Assembly: GCA_012798275.1 (NCBI GenBank) | Contig: JAAZNO010000061.1 | Span: 1 to 8,031 of the forward strand | Reading direction: 5' to 3' | Length of the DNA stretch: 8,031 nucleotides | DNA from: Chloroflexota bacterium | GTDB taxonomy: Bacteria > Chloroflexota > Anaerolineae > B4-G1 > SLSP01 | In this document: positions 1-6,199 of the stretch, piece by piece | Numbering within the stretch: the stretch's first letter is position 1 | Layout: every line of letters starts with the position of its first letter | The notes under the pieces: model-generated | Database searches by the model: none | What the model saw: the letters and a program-made list of their open reading frames with translations, nothing else | Told to the model about the DNA's origin: nothing | Made by a program: the position numbers and the translations under genes

Positions 1-1247
1 CGGAGATTGACGCCGTCAACGCCGAGGCGGTCGAGCGCATCCGTAAGGGGCGCCCGCTCCTGGTGGGGATGGGCGTGGCCCGCGACGTGATCCCCGGCAT
101 GGGCGAGCGGATGATCTTGCACGCGGGACCTCCGATCACCTGGGAGCGCATGTGCGGCCCGATGCGCGGCGCGGTGATGGGGGCGGCGGTCTACGAGGGC
201 TGGGCCAGGACGTATGCGGAAGCGGCGGAGATGGCGGCGGCGGGGGAGTTCACGTTTGACCCCTGTCATCACCATCATGCCGTCGGGCCGATGGCGGGAA
301 TCATCTCGCCTTCGATGCCGGTGTTCCTCATCAAAAACGAGACGTTTGGCAATGTGACCTATGCCACGCAGAACGAGGGGCTGGGTAAGGTGCTGCGCTA
401 TGGCGCGTATGGCGATGCGGTCCTGGAACGGCTCAAGTGGATGGAGACGGAGCTCTACCCGGCGCTGGTGCGCGCGCTGGAGGTGACCGGTCCGCTTGAT
501 TTGCGGAGCGTCATCGCGCAGGCGTTGCACATGGGTGATGAGGCCCACAACCGCAATCGCGCCGCGACTTCTCTGGTGATCCGGCAGCTGATGGCGGCCA
601 TCGTCCAGACCTCGCGTACCGAAACCGCGATCACGGTGTTAAAATTCATGGACGGCAATGATCACTTCTTTCTGAACCTCTCCATGCCGGCGATGAAATC
701 CATGCTGGAAGTGGTCGAAGGCACAGCGGGCTGCACGTTGGTCACCGTCATGGCGCGCAATGGGACGGATTTCGGCATCCGCGTGGCCAGTATGCCGGAG
801 CGGTGGTTCACGGCGCCGGCGCCCCTCGTTGATGGGCTGTGGCTGCCGGGGTTTTCGGAGAAGGACGCGAACCCTGACATCGGCGATTCCAGCATCACGG
901 AAACAGGCGGATTGGGCGGATTTGCGATGGCGGCGGCGCCGGCGATTGTGCGCTTCGTGGGCGGCACGTCCGCGCTGGCGTTGAGCGTTACCCAGGACAT
1001 GTACCAGATCACCGCGGGCGAGCATGAGTTCTTCACCGTGCCGGTGCTCGATTTCCGTGGGACGCCGTTGGGCATTGATGTCCGCAAGGTCATGGCGACG
1101 GGGATCCTGCCCTTCATCAATACGGGCATCGCCCACAAAGAGCCGGGCGTGGGCATGGTAGGCGCCGGCCTTACCCACGCTCCCAAGCAGTGTTTCGAGC
1201 AGGCGTTCAAGGCATTGAGAGAGCAACTAGGGAGTAGAGAGCCGTGA
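1..1247 (+). CDS. DUF1116 family protein (AllG/YlbE-like), 5' end outside window
   Basis: The frame is open from base 3 to the TGA at 1245-1247, so the gene enters from upstream. About 414 residues are visible; E. coli AllG is of similar length, so only a short N-terminal piece should be missing. The GTG at 63 is internal: the preceding 20 codons (EIDAVNAEAVERIRKGRPLL) look like normal family N-terminus. Family landmarks, counted from the GTG at 63, are GMGVARDVIPGM near residues 2-13, HAGPPITWERMCGPMRGA at 20-37 and CHHHHAVGPMAGIISPSMPV at 68-87. Known: in E. coli the DUF1116 protein AllG acts with AllF (FdrA) and AllH as oxamate carbamoyltransferase, giving carbamoyl phosphate late in allantoin breakdown. 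Inferred: a similar carbamoyl-transfer or acyl-activation role here, with FdrA-like partners expected upstream. It is cytoplasmic, with no signal peptide visible. The last codons (GSREP) lie inside a heptamer repeat, so the extreme C-terminus may be repeat-derived. Confidence 0.87.
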   Translation, partial: EIDAVNAEAVERIRKGRPLLVGMGVARDVIPGMGERMILHAGPPITWERMCGPMRGAVMGAAVYEGWARTYAEAAEMAAAGEFTFDPCHHHHAVGPMAGIISPSMPVFLIKNETFGNVTYATQNEGLGKVLRYGAYGDAVLERLKWMETELYPALVRALEVTGPLDLRSVIAQALHMGDEAHNRNRAATSLVIRQLMAAIVQTSRTETAITVLKFMDGNDHFFLNLSMPAMKSMLEVVEGTAGCTLVTVMARNGTDFGIRVASMPERWFTAPAPLVDGLWLPGFSEKDANPDIGDSSITETGGLGGFAMAAAPAIVRFVGGTSALALSVTQDMYQITAGEHEFFTVPVLDFRGTPLGIDVRKVMATGILPFINTGIAHKEPGVGMVGAGLTHAPKQCFEQAFKALREQLGSREP

Positions 1248-1286
1248 GTAGTTCTTCTCACTTTTGACTGCTCACTTCTCACCGTT
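1231..1286 (+). repeat. Facing degenerate heptamer repeats (GTGAGTA / TCACTTC) after the DUF1116 gene
   Basis: Read in 7-base steps from 1231: GGAGTAG, AGAGCCG, TGAGTAG, then TTCTTCT, CACTTTT, GACTGCT, CACTTCT, CACCGTT. The left units resemble the reverse complement of the right units (GTGAGTA against GTGAGAA). As + strand RNA, 1244-1253 pairs with 1266-1275 (10 bp, two G-U pairs, 12-base loop). After a 2x2 mismatch, 1239-1241 pairs with 1278-1280. The stop codon of the upstream gene (1245-1247) is inside the left half. The unit resembles that of the array at 4541-4596, which suggests one repeat family used in two gaps. Confidence 0.6.
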
Positions 1287-1314
1287 TATCCATTACTATA
1301 CAGGAGGTTTCGCT

Positions 1315-2193
1315 ATGAAGTTGCTGGATTTGACCATTCCCCTTGGGATTGCCACGCCCCCGTGGCCGACCTATGAGCCGCTGCAGGTGAAGTATTTCAA
1401 GCGGCTGGCGCCCAACGGCGCGAATGGGCAGCTGTTGACCCATTCGAACCATTTGGGCACGCACCTCGACGGTGAGATTCACTTCTACACCGCCGGTAAG
1501 GACATGGCCGATTTGCAGATGGACTTTCTTGTCCACGATGCCGCGGTGGTGGATCTGTCGGACGTCGTGGCGGACTATGACATCTACACGTCGGAAATGA
1601 TTGAGGACAAGGTGGAGGTGAAGGCGGGCGACATTCTCATCATCCACACCGGCTTCCATCACTTTGGTTGGGACATGCCCACGGCGGATGAGATCCGCTA
1701 CATGGTGCAGCATCCCGGTCCCGACCGCGAGTTTGCCGACTGGGCCAAGCGGAAGAAGCTGCGCTGGATCGGCGTGGACTGTGGCAGCGCGGATCATCCC
1801 ATGAATACGATCATCCGGCAGTGGATGCCCCGCCAGGCCAGGCAGGCAGACCTGCATTTCCAGAAGAAGTATGGCGGCGGCCTGGCCGACATCTTCGACG
1901 ACACGAAGTACCAGCTGATGCACATTGAGATGTTCCCTTACGGCATCATCCACGCGGAGTGCCTCGGCGGCGATCTCGACTTGCTCCTGAATCGGCGTGT
2001 GCAGATTGGCTTCTTCCCCTGGCGTTTCGTGGAGGGCGAATCGAGCATCGGGCGCTGCGTGGCCTTTGTGGAGGATGACGAATACGCTGACCTGATGGCG
2101 AAGAAGGTAGAACTGCCCAAGACCAAGTTCGGGGATGCGTATAACCCGCAGCACGTCGAAAGTCTCAATGCGCAGGTAAAGGCTCGGGGGTAG
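1315..2193 (+). CDS. Cyclase family protein (PF04199; kynurenine formamidase-like metal hydrolase)
   Basis: This 292-residue protein starts at ATG 1315, preceded by a strong AGGAGG at 1302-1307. An earlier in-frame ATG at 1264 lacks a ribosome site and would translate repeat DNA, so it is rejected. The family metal-binding signature HxGTHxDxxxH is intact at H46, H50, D52 and H56 (NHLGTHLDGEIH). Further acidic and His residues in DCGSADHP (155-162) and HAE (213-215) fit the rest of the active site. Known members (kynurenine formamidase, isatin hydrolase) are soluble metal-dependent enzymes that hydrolyse amide or lactam bonds. The true substrate here is unknown. With an NCS2 nucleobase permease, Mo-hydroxylase subunits and a carbamoyltransferase-type protein alongside, hydrolysis of a ring or N-acyl intermediate is the reasonable inference. 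The length is slightly long for the family because of an insert around 117-150. The stop TAG (2191-2193) borders the next repeat. Confidence 0.88.
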   Translation: MKLLDLTIPLGIATPPWPTYEPLQVKYFKRLAPNGANGQLLTHSNHLGTHLDGEIHFYTAGKDMADLQMDFLVHDAAVVDLSDVVADYDIYTSEMIEDKVEVKAGDILIIHTGFHHFGWDMPTADEIRYMVQHPGPDREFADWAKRKKLRWIGVDCGSADHPMNTIIRQWMPRQARQADLHFQKKYGGGLADIFDDTKYQLMHIEMFPYGIIHAECLGGDLDLLLNRRVQIGFFPWRFVEGESSIGRCVAFVEDDEYADLMAKKVELPKTKFGDAYNPQHVESLNAQVKARG

Positions 2194-2255
2194 GTAACAG
2201 GAAATGGGTCAGGGGTAAGGGGAGGTGATATGCCCATCTACCCATCCCGGTACTC
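2193..2255 (+). repeat. Degenerate heptamer repeat (GGTAANN) with weak inverted right half
   Basis: From 2193 the spacer steps in sevens: GGTAACA, GGAAATG, GGTCAGG, GGTAAGG, GGAGGTG. It is followed by C-rich units ATATGCC, CATCTAC, CCATCCC. Short inverted matches exist (ATGGGT 2204-2209 with ACCCAT 2240-2245; GGGTA 2213-2217 with TACCC 2239-2243), but no long stem. It starts on the last base of the upstream stop codon. This is the weakest of the window's spacer repeats. The remaining spacer to 2301 shows only the ribosome site of the next gene. Confidence 0.4.
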
Positions 2256-2301
2256 GTGGCCGATGGCCCGCATCACAAATTACATTCTCAAGGAGAGTTG
2301 C

Positions 2302-2991
2302 ATGGCTGTAGATATGGAATTGGAACTGATGTTGCGTCCGCCTTCTTTGCCGATGGCCCCGTATCCGCCAAAAGTGATTACGCTGGCCAATGGCAAGAAG
2401 ATGGTCGTGCGGGAAGCGCACCGGGAGGACGTCCCGACGTTGTTGAAATCGGTGCATCCAACGCTCTTCATCCACAAGGATTTCTACGACGTCGTCGGCG
2501 CGCGGCTCTACTCGGAGCTGCTGGGCATGTATACCTATCGCACGGCGAACGAATTCTGCCTGGTCGGTCAGATTGATGGCTTTCTGGTGGGCATGGTCAA
2601 CAGCCGGATGTACAGCGCGAAGACGGGCATGAGCCTGCACACGCTCGCCATTGACCGGGGGCTGCGCGTGGGGGCGCACCTCTTTGCCGCGAAGATGGAG
2701 CATCACATCGAGTACCTGGGCCAGGAAGAAGTGCTCATCGTGGCTGAAAGCCCCATCGGTTTCCGACGCTGGATGCTCGAGTATGGGCTGGAGCCGACGG
2801 ACATCCCGCATGAGCTCGGTGGGGCGCTGTCGTATCGTCTCACCCGCGAGCTGTACTTCGAGACGAAGCCGCGCCTCGTGGTAGGAGATCGCCCGGTGCC
2901 GCCCGAGCTGCTCGAAGTGGCGCAACGGGAGATCATCATCGCCAGTGAAGCGGAGACCCGTGAAAAAATTGCCGGGCTGAAGGGGAGGTAG
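2302..2991 (+). CDS. GNAT-like protein of unknown substrate
   Basis: This 229-residue protein starts at ATG 2302, chosen because AAGGAGA lies at 2290-2296. An in-frame ATG at 2230 would translate spacer-like sequence. It carries a GNAT-like core: KMVVREAHREDVPTLL (33-48) resembles the opening strand and helix of acetyltransferases. FCLVGQIDGFLVGMVNS (85-101) resembles the central beta strands. LAIDRGLRVGAHLFAAKMEH (115-134) resembles acetyl-CoA-binding motif A. Within motif A the usual R/Q-x-x-G-x-G/A appears as RGLRVG, with Arg for the first Gly, so pyrophosphate binding may be weakened or altered. The C-terminal part (about 185-229) is not a recognised domain. The gene ends 3 bases before the thiolase-like gene, so the two are surely co-translated. 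I infer an acyl-CoA-handling role; a structural partner of the downstream pair is the alternative. The GNAT assignment is moderate and the function is unknown. Confidence 0.6.
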   Translation: MAVDMELELMLRPPSLPMAPYPPKVITLANGKKMVVREAHREDVPTLLKSVHPTLFIHKDFYDVVGARLYSELLGMYTYRTANEFCLVGQIDGFLVGMVNSRMYSAKTGMSLHTLAIDRGLRVGAHLFAAKMEHHIEYLGQEEVLIVAESPIGFRRWMLEYGLEPTDIPHELGGALSYRLTRELYFETKPRLVVGDRPVPPELLEVAQREIIIASEAETREKIAGLKGR

Positions 2992-2994
2992 GAG

Positions 2995-4182
2995 ATGCGT
3001 GACGTAGCCATTATCGGCGTGGGGATGATTCCCTTCGGACGCCGCGATGAAGATACTTTGGTGGATATGCTGGCCTATGCCTCGCTGAAAGCCCTGGACG
3101 ACGCGGGTGTGGAGGCCGTGGATGCCGTCTATGTCGCCAACATGGGCGGCGGCATCTTGCAGCATCAGACGGCAGTGGCTAGCGCGTTGGTGGATCGGCT
3201 GAGCCTGTTGCCGGCCGCCGCCGATCTGGTGGAGAATGGCCCGGCTTCGGGCGGCTCGGCGATCAAGAATGGCGTGCTCGCCGTGGCCTCCGGCTACTAC
3301 GATGTGGTGTTGGTGGCCGGCGGCGAGAAGATGCGCGAAGTCAGCGGCTGGCGCGCGACGGACTTCGTCGCTACACTCACGCACCCCGAGGTGGAGTACC
3401 CTTACGGCATCACCTTGCCGGGCATGGCGGGGATGTTCACGCAGCTCTACATGGAGAAGTATGGCGTCACCCGCGAGATGCTGGTGGAAATCTCCCTCAA
3501 GAACCAGCACATGGGCGCGCTCAACCCCTATGCGCACGTGGAGATGCTCATCACCAGAGAGGGCATCCTGGATAGCCCTCACGCGGTGGTCAACAATCCG
3601 CCGGCGGCGACGCCCCTGCATCTGTACGACCTGTGCCCGGTGAGCGACGGGGCTGCGGCGGTCATTCTCTGCCCGTTGGAGCGCGTCAAAGAGCTCAGCA
3701 AGAACGTGCCGGTGATCGTGGCCGGCTTCGGGCAGGCGACGGACACGCATACGCTGGCCGAGCGCGACGATCCTACCGACCTCAAGGCGGTGACGTTGGC
3801 GGCGCAGCAGGCCTTTGAGCGGGCCAAGATGAAGCCGGAGGACATCAGTGTGGCGGAGCTGCACGACGCCTTCACGATTTTGGAGATTGCCGAGAGCGAA
3901 CACGTCGGCTTCTTCAAGAAGGGCGAGGGCGGCAAGGCCGTGTTGGAGGGGAAGACGCGCCTCGGCGGACAGATTCCCATCAACATGTCCGGCGGCCTGA
4001 AGGCGCGCGGGCATCCCGTCGGCGCGACGGGTGTGGCGCAGGTGGTGGAGCTCACCTGGCAGCTGCGGCACGAGCTGCCCAAGGAGCGGCAGGTCAAGGG
4101 CGCGAAAGCCGGATTCAGCATCAACTTTGGCGGCTTTGGCAACAATGTCGTGGCCTTCGTTCTGAAGCGAGGAGAGAAGTAA
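2995..4182 (+). CDS. SCP2/thiolase-superfamily protein lacking the nucleophilic Cys
   Basis: This 395-residue protein starts at ATG 2995 behind a purine-rich GGGGAGGTAGGAG. Length and motifs fit the SCP-x/acetyl-CoA acetyltransferase branch: RDVAIIGVGMIPFG (2-15), the ELHDAFT loop (288-294, H290) and SGGLKARGHPVGATG (332-346, H340). The C-terminal NFGGFGNN (377-384) occupies the place of the classical CxGGG motif. The nucleophile loop, normally E-N-x-C-A-S-G, reads VENGPASGG (79-87), so Pro83 replaces the Cys. The codons GGC CCG GCT TCG at 3238-3249 show this directly. Ordinary Claisen thiolysis through a Cys-acyl intermediate is therefore unlikely. Known: Ltp2, a thiolase-fold enzyme working with a DUF35 partner, is a retro-aldolase with a rebuilt active site. 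Inferred: an aldolase/lyase or other CoA-ester C-C reaction with the DUF35 protein encoded one base downstream. A label of acetyl-CoA acetyltransferase would be misleading. Confidence 0.9.
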   Translation: MRDVAIIGVGMIPFGRRDEDTLVDMLAYASLKALDDAGVEAVDAVYVANMGGGILQHQTAVASALVDRLSLLPAAADLVENGPASGGSAIKNGVLAVASGYYDVVLVAGGEKMREVSGWRATDFVATLTHPEVEYPYGITLPGMAGMFTQLYMEKYGVTREMLVEISLKNQHMGALNPYAHVEMLITREGILDSPHAVVNNPPAATPLHLYDLCPVSDGAAAVILCPLERVKELSKNVPVIVAGFGQATDTHTLAERDDPTDLKAVTLAAQQAFERAKMKPEDISVAELHDAFTILEIAESEHVGFFKKGEGGKAVLEGKTRLGGQIPINMSGGLKARGHPVGATGVAQVVELTWQLRHELPKERQVKGAKAGFSINFGGFGNNVVAFVLKRGEK

Positions 4183-4183
4183 C

Positions 4184-4531
4184 ATGGAACAAATCACCGC
4201 CTACAAGTGCAAGAAGTGCGGACGCATTCACTACCCCAAACACGAGCGTTGCCTGACCTGCAAGCAGCGTGAGTTCGACGAGATTCATCCAGAGGGCGAC
4301 GTGAAGTTGCTGACGTACACGCAGATTTTCAATCTGCCGTGGGGCTTCGACGAACGCTTTCTCTACATTGGCGTGGGGCAGTTTGAAAACGGTGTGAAGG
4401 CCATGGGGCAGATTGACGCGCCCGATGGCGCCGATCTCCAGCCGGGCATGACTCTCAAGGCCGAGTGGCGACCGGTGCGTTACGTCTTCGGCGAGCCGGT
4501 TTACGGGTTGAAATTCAAGCCGTTGAGCTGA
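4184..4531 (+). CDS. Zn-ribbon/OB-fold (DUF35) partner of the thiolase-like protein
   Basis: This 115-residue protein starts at ATG 4184, one base after the thiolase-like stop. GAGGAG at 4169-4174 lies inside that gene. The N-terminal rubredoxin-like zinc ribbon has four Cys in two pairs, C9-x-x-C12 (CKKCGRIHYP) and C23-x-x-C26 (CLTC). An OB-fold follows from about residue 40 to the end (KLLTYTQIFNLP, IGVGQFENGVKAMGQI, GMTLKAEWRPVR). Length and layout are typical of stand-alone DUF35 proteins. Known: such proteins bind thiolase-superfamily enzymes and help hold or channel the CoA substrate, as in archaeal acetoacetyl-CoA thiolase/HMG-CoA synthase complexes and the Ltp2-ChsH2 aldolase. The gene order makes a 1:1 complex with the preceding protein the clear expectation. 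No catalytic activity is expected from this subunit alone. Confidence 0.9.
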   Translation: MEQITAYKCKKCGRIHYPKHERCLTCKQREFDEIHPEGDVKLLTYTQIFNLPWGFDERFLYIGVGQFENGVKAMGQIDAPDGADLQPGMTLKAEWRPVRYVFGEPVYGLKFKPLS

Positions 4532-4540
4532 CCCGGTTGG

Positions 4541-4596
4541 GAAGTGCGAGGTGAGAAGTGAGAAGAGATTCTTTCTCGCTTCTCACTCTATCTTGT
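4541..4596 (+). repeat. Facing heptamer repeats (GAAGTGA / TCGCTTC) forming a 15-bp hairpin
   Basis: In 7-base steps: GAAGTGC, GAGGTGA, GAAGTGA, GAAGAGA, then TTCTTTC, TCGCTTC, TCACTCT, ATCTTGT. As + strand RNA, 4551-4565 pairs with 4572-4586 over 15 positions. Two of these are G-U (4559-4578, 4565-4572), a third G-U closes outside (4550-4587), and the loop is 6 bases. It lies 10 bases after the DUF35 gene stop and about 95 bases before the permease start. There is no following U-run, so it is not a textbook intrinsic terminator. It could still act in transcript processing or stability. Confidence 0.75.
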
Positions 4597-4690
4597 GAGG
4601 AGGTGTGGATATAGAAAATAACTACGAGTCATCCATCATTTTCTGATTTTTGCATTTCATTCCCTATCTAGTTTTCGAGGAGAAATTCGT
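4597..4690 (+). promoter_or_regulatory. AT-rich leader of the permease gene with a weak promoter-like pair
   Basis: This stretch is clearly more AT-rich than the rest of the window. TTCTGA (4641-4646) and TATCTA (4665-4670) are spaced by 18 bases and could serve as -35 and -10 elements. The predicted start would then fall almost at the GAGGAG ribosome site (4677-4682), which is tight. AGGAGG at 4598-4603 is followed by no useful ORF. A separate promoter for the permease is plausible because this is one of the longer gaps, but the evidence is weak. Confidence 0.22.
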
Positions 4691-6079
4691 ATGGCCAAGA
4701 AACCTGAGACTGAAGCGAAAATCATGGGCTACATGCCCGAGGATGTCCCCGGTTGGGGCGCCATGTTGAGCCTCGGCTTCCAGCAAGTGCTGACGATGTT
4801 CCCCGCAACGGTGCTGGTCGCGATCCTCACCAAGTTCGATGTTGGCGTTACGCTTTTTGCTTCTGGGTTGGGCACGATCATTGCTCTGTTGGTCGCCAAG
4901 CGCAAGATCCCACTCTACTACGGTTCCTCGTTCAGCTACATCACGGTAGTCATTACGGTGATGTCCAAGTACGCGCCCGCCTGTTTTAACGACCCCGCCA
5001 TGGTGTACTGCCCCGATGGCGTGCGCCTGGCGCAGGTCGGCATCCTCTGCACGGGTCTGTTCAACATCCTGTTTGGCCTGTTGATTCAGCGCATCGGCAA
5101 AGAGCGGTTGGACAAGGTCCTGCCGCCGATTGTGACGGGCAACGTGGCGATCGTCATTGGTCTGGCGTTGGCGGGCTCGGCCCTCAACATGGCTTCGGCC
5201 AACTGGGGCGTGGCGTTCATCACCCTGATCCTCACCATCGCTTTCTCCGTCTACCTGCAGGGCAAGGGGCTGCTGGGGATGTTGCCCATCCTCCTCGGCG
5301 CCGTCGCGGGATACATCATCTCGCTCATCTTTGGCATTGTGGATTTCACCCCCGTGGGTGAGGCGGCCTGGCTTCGGGTTCCGAATTTCACCTTCCCCGC
5401 TTTTGGGGATGGACGGGCCTGGGGCATGGCGATCAGCGTGGCCTTGATCGCTATCGCTACCATTCCGGAGTCTACCGCGCACCTGTATCAGATGAGCCTC
5501 TACATTGACCAGCTGGCGAAGGACCTCAAGCGCAAGCCGGTGGAGATCAAGAAGCTCATCGGCCTGAACCTGGTGGCGGATGGCTGCAATGACATGCTCA
5601 ACGGTTTGCTCGGCGGGTGCGCGGGCACCAACTACGGTGAGAATAACTCGCTCATGGCGATCACCCGCAACTACTCCGTGGCGGTCTTGATGGCGGCCGG
5701 CGTCATCGCGATGGCGTTGGGCTTCATCGGCAAGCTGGCCGCGCTGGTGAATACGATTCCGGTGGCCGTGACCGGCGGCCTGGCGATCTACCTCTTCGGC
5801 GTGATCGGCAAGCAGGGTATCGCATTGCTCCAGAGCGAGAGGGTCAACCTCTTCGACCCGAAGAACCTGGCCATCGGCGCTGTGATCCTGGTCCTGGGCA
5901 TTGGCGGCAACCTGGCGCTGCCGAATGGACTGTTCCCGTTCAAGGTCCCGATCCTGTTCCCGGATGGCATTCCGGCGATCGTTTTCGCGGCCATTGTCGG
6001 CATTCTGCTCAACGCGCTGTTCCTCATCCTCCCGCCGTCAAAGTTTGGCGTCCGAGAACGCGCGAATATCGAGTTTTAA
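4691..6079 (+). CDS. NCS2 (uracil-xanthine permease) family transporter
   Basis: This 462-residue polytopic inner-membrane protein starts at ATG 4691 behind CGAGGAG. Hydrophobic segments cover most of the length from about residue 25 to 447, consistent with the 14-helix UraA fold. Family landmarks include the Gly-Ser loop YYGSSFSYI (76-84) and the substrate-region Glu260 in ATIPESTAHLYQ, placed like E241 of UraA. GTNYGENNSLMAITRNYS (312-329) holds Glu317, like E290 of UraA. IPVAVTGGLAIYLFGVIGKQGI (356-377) is also typical. Known: family members import uracil, xanthine, uric acid or related bases by proton symport. Which base is moved cannot be read from sequence alone; Asn319 after GEN, where UraA has Ile, and Cys at 100, 107, 120 and 310 are local peculiarities. 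It sits between the thiolase/DUF35 pair and Mo-hydroxylase subunits, so it probably supplies their substrate. Confidence 0.93.
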   Translation: MAKKPETEAKIMGYMPEDVPGWGAMLSLGFQQVLTMFPATVLVAILTKFDVGVTLFASGLGTIIALLVAKRKIPLYYGSSFSYITVVITVMSKYAPACFNDPAMVYCPDGVRLAQVGILCTGLFNILFGLLIQRIGKERLDKVLPPIVTGNVAIVIGLALAGSALNMASANWGVAFITLILTIAFSVYLQGKGLLGMLPILLGAVAGYIISLIFGIVDFTPVGEAAWLRVPNFTFPAFGDGRAWGMAISVALIAIATIPESTAHLYQMSLYIDQLAKDLKRKPVEIKKLIGLNLVADGCNDMLNGLLGGCAGTNYGENNSLMAITRNYSVAVLMAAGVIAMALGFIGKLAALVNTIPVAVTGGLAIYLFGVIGKQGIALLQSERVNLFDPKNLAIGAVILVLGIGGNLALPNGLFPFKVPILFPDGIPAIVFAAIVGILLNALFLILPPSKFGVRERANIEF

Positions 6080-6109
6080 TAGCTGTTAGCCCCTGAGGGC
6101 GCAGTAAAT

Positions 6110-6182
6110 GAGCTGCAGAGGGCGCAGAAAACGCAGAGGTTGAAGCGCAAGATCTCTGTGACTTCTGTGTCCTCTGTGGCTT
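6110..6182 (+). repeat. Facing nonamer repeats (GCAGAGNNC / CTCTGTGNC) forming a ~28-bp hairpin
   Basis: Left 9-base units are GCAGAGGGC (6115), GCAGAAAAC (6124) and GCAGAGGTT (6133). Right units are CTCTGTGAC (6154), TTCTGTGTC (6163) and CTCTGTGGC (6172). As + strand RNA, 6111-6138 pairs with 6154-6181 at 26 of 28 positions. Five of these are G-U, and one 2x2 internal loop (6130-6131 against 6161-6162) interrupts the stem. The loop is 15 bases (6139-6153). The stem ends about 5 bases before the AAAGGAG ribosome site of the next gene. Related GCAGAG/CTCTGTG repeats are common in gaps of environmental bacterial genomes; no function is known to me. Confidence 0.8.
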
Positions 6183-6199
6183 CCACAAAGGAGTGTGCT

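Noticed and set aside
264..278. Run of four His codons (CHHHH) in the DUF1116 gene, like an affinity tag
   Set aside because: It lies inside the family motif CHHHHAVGPMAG, which I recognise as conserved in DUF1116 proteins; it is probably a metal or active-site element.
1264..1314. N-terminal extension of the cyclase-family gene from ATG 1264
   Set aside because: It would translate repeat and leader DNA including the AGGAGG site of the real start at 1315.
2230..2301. N-terminal extension of the GNAT-like gene from ATG 2230
   Set aside because: There is no family similarity in the added residues, and AAGGAGA is correctly placed for ATG 2302.
2209..4197. Long open frame (662 codons) on the minus strand opposite the GNAT-like and thiolase-like genes
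   Set aside because: Its translation is rich in His, Arg and Gln with no domain pattern. It is the usual antisense shadow of GC-rich coding DNA, and the + strand genes there have clear family motifs and ribosome sites.
4551..4586. Intrinsic terminator after the DUF35 gene
   Set aside because: The hairpin is strong but followed by mixed sequence, not a U-run, and is built from repeat units; it is listed as a repeat hairpin instead.
6140..6199. N-terminal extension of the FAD subunit from ATG 6140
   Set aside because: The added residues are Ser/Thr/Val-rich repeat translation; the family start MRPFDYY and AAAGGAG support 6200.
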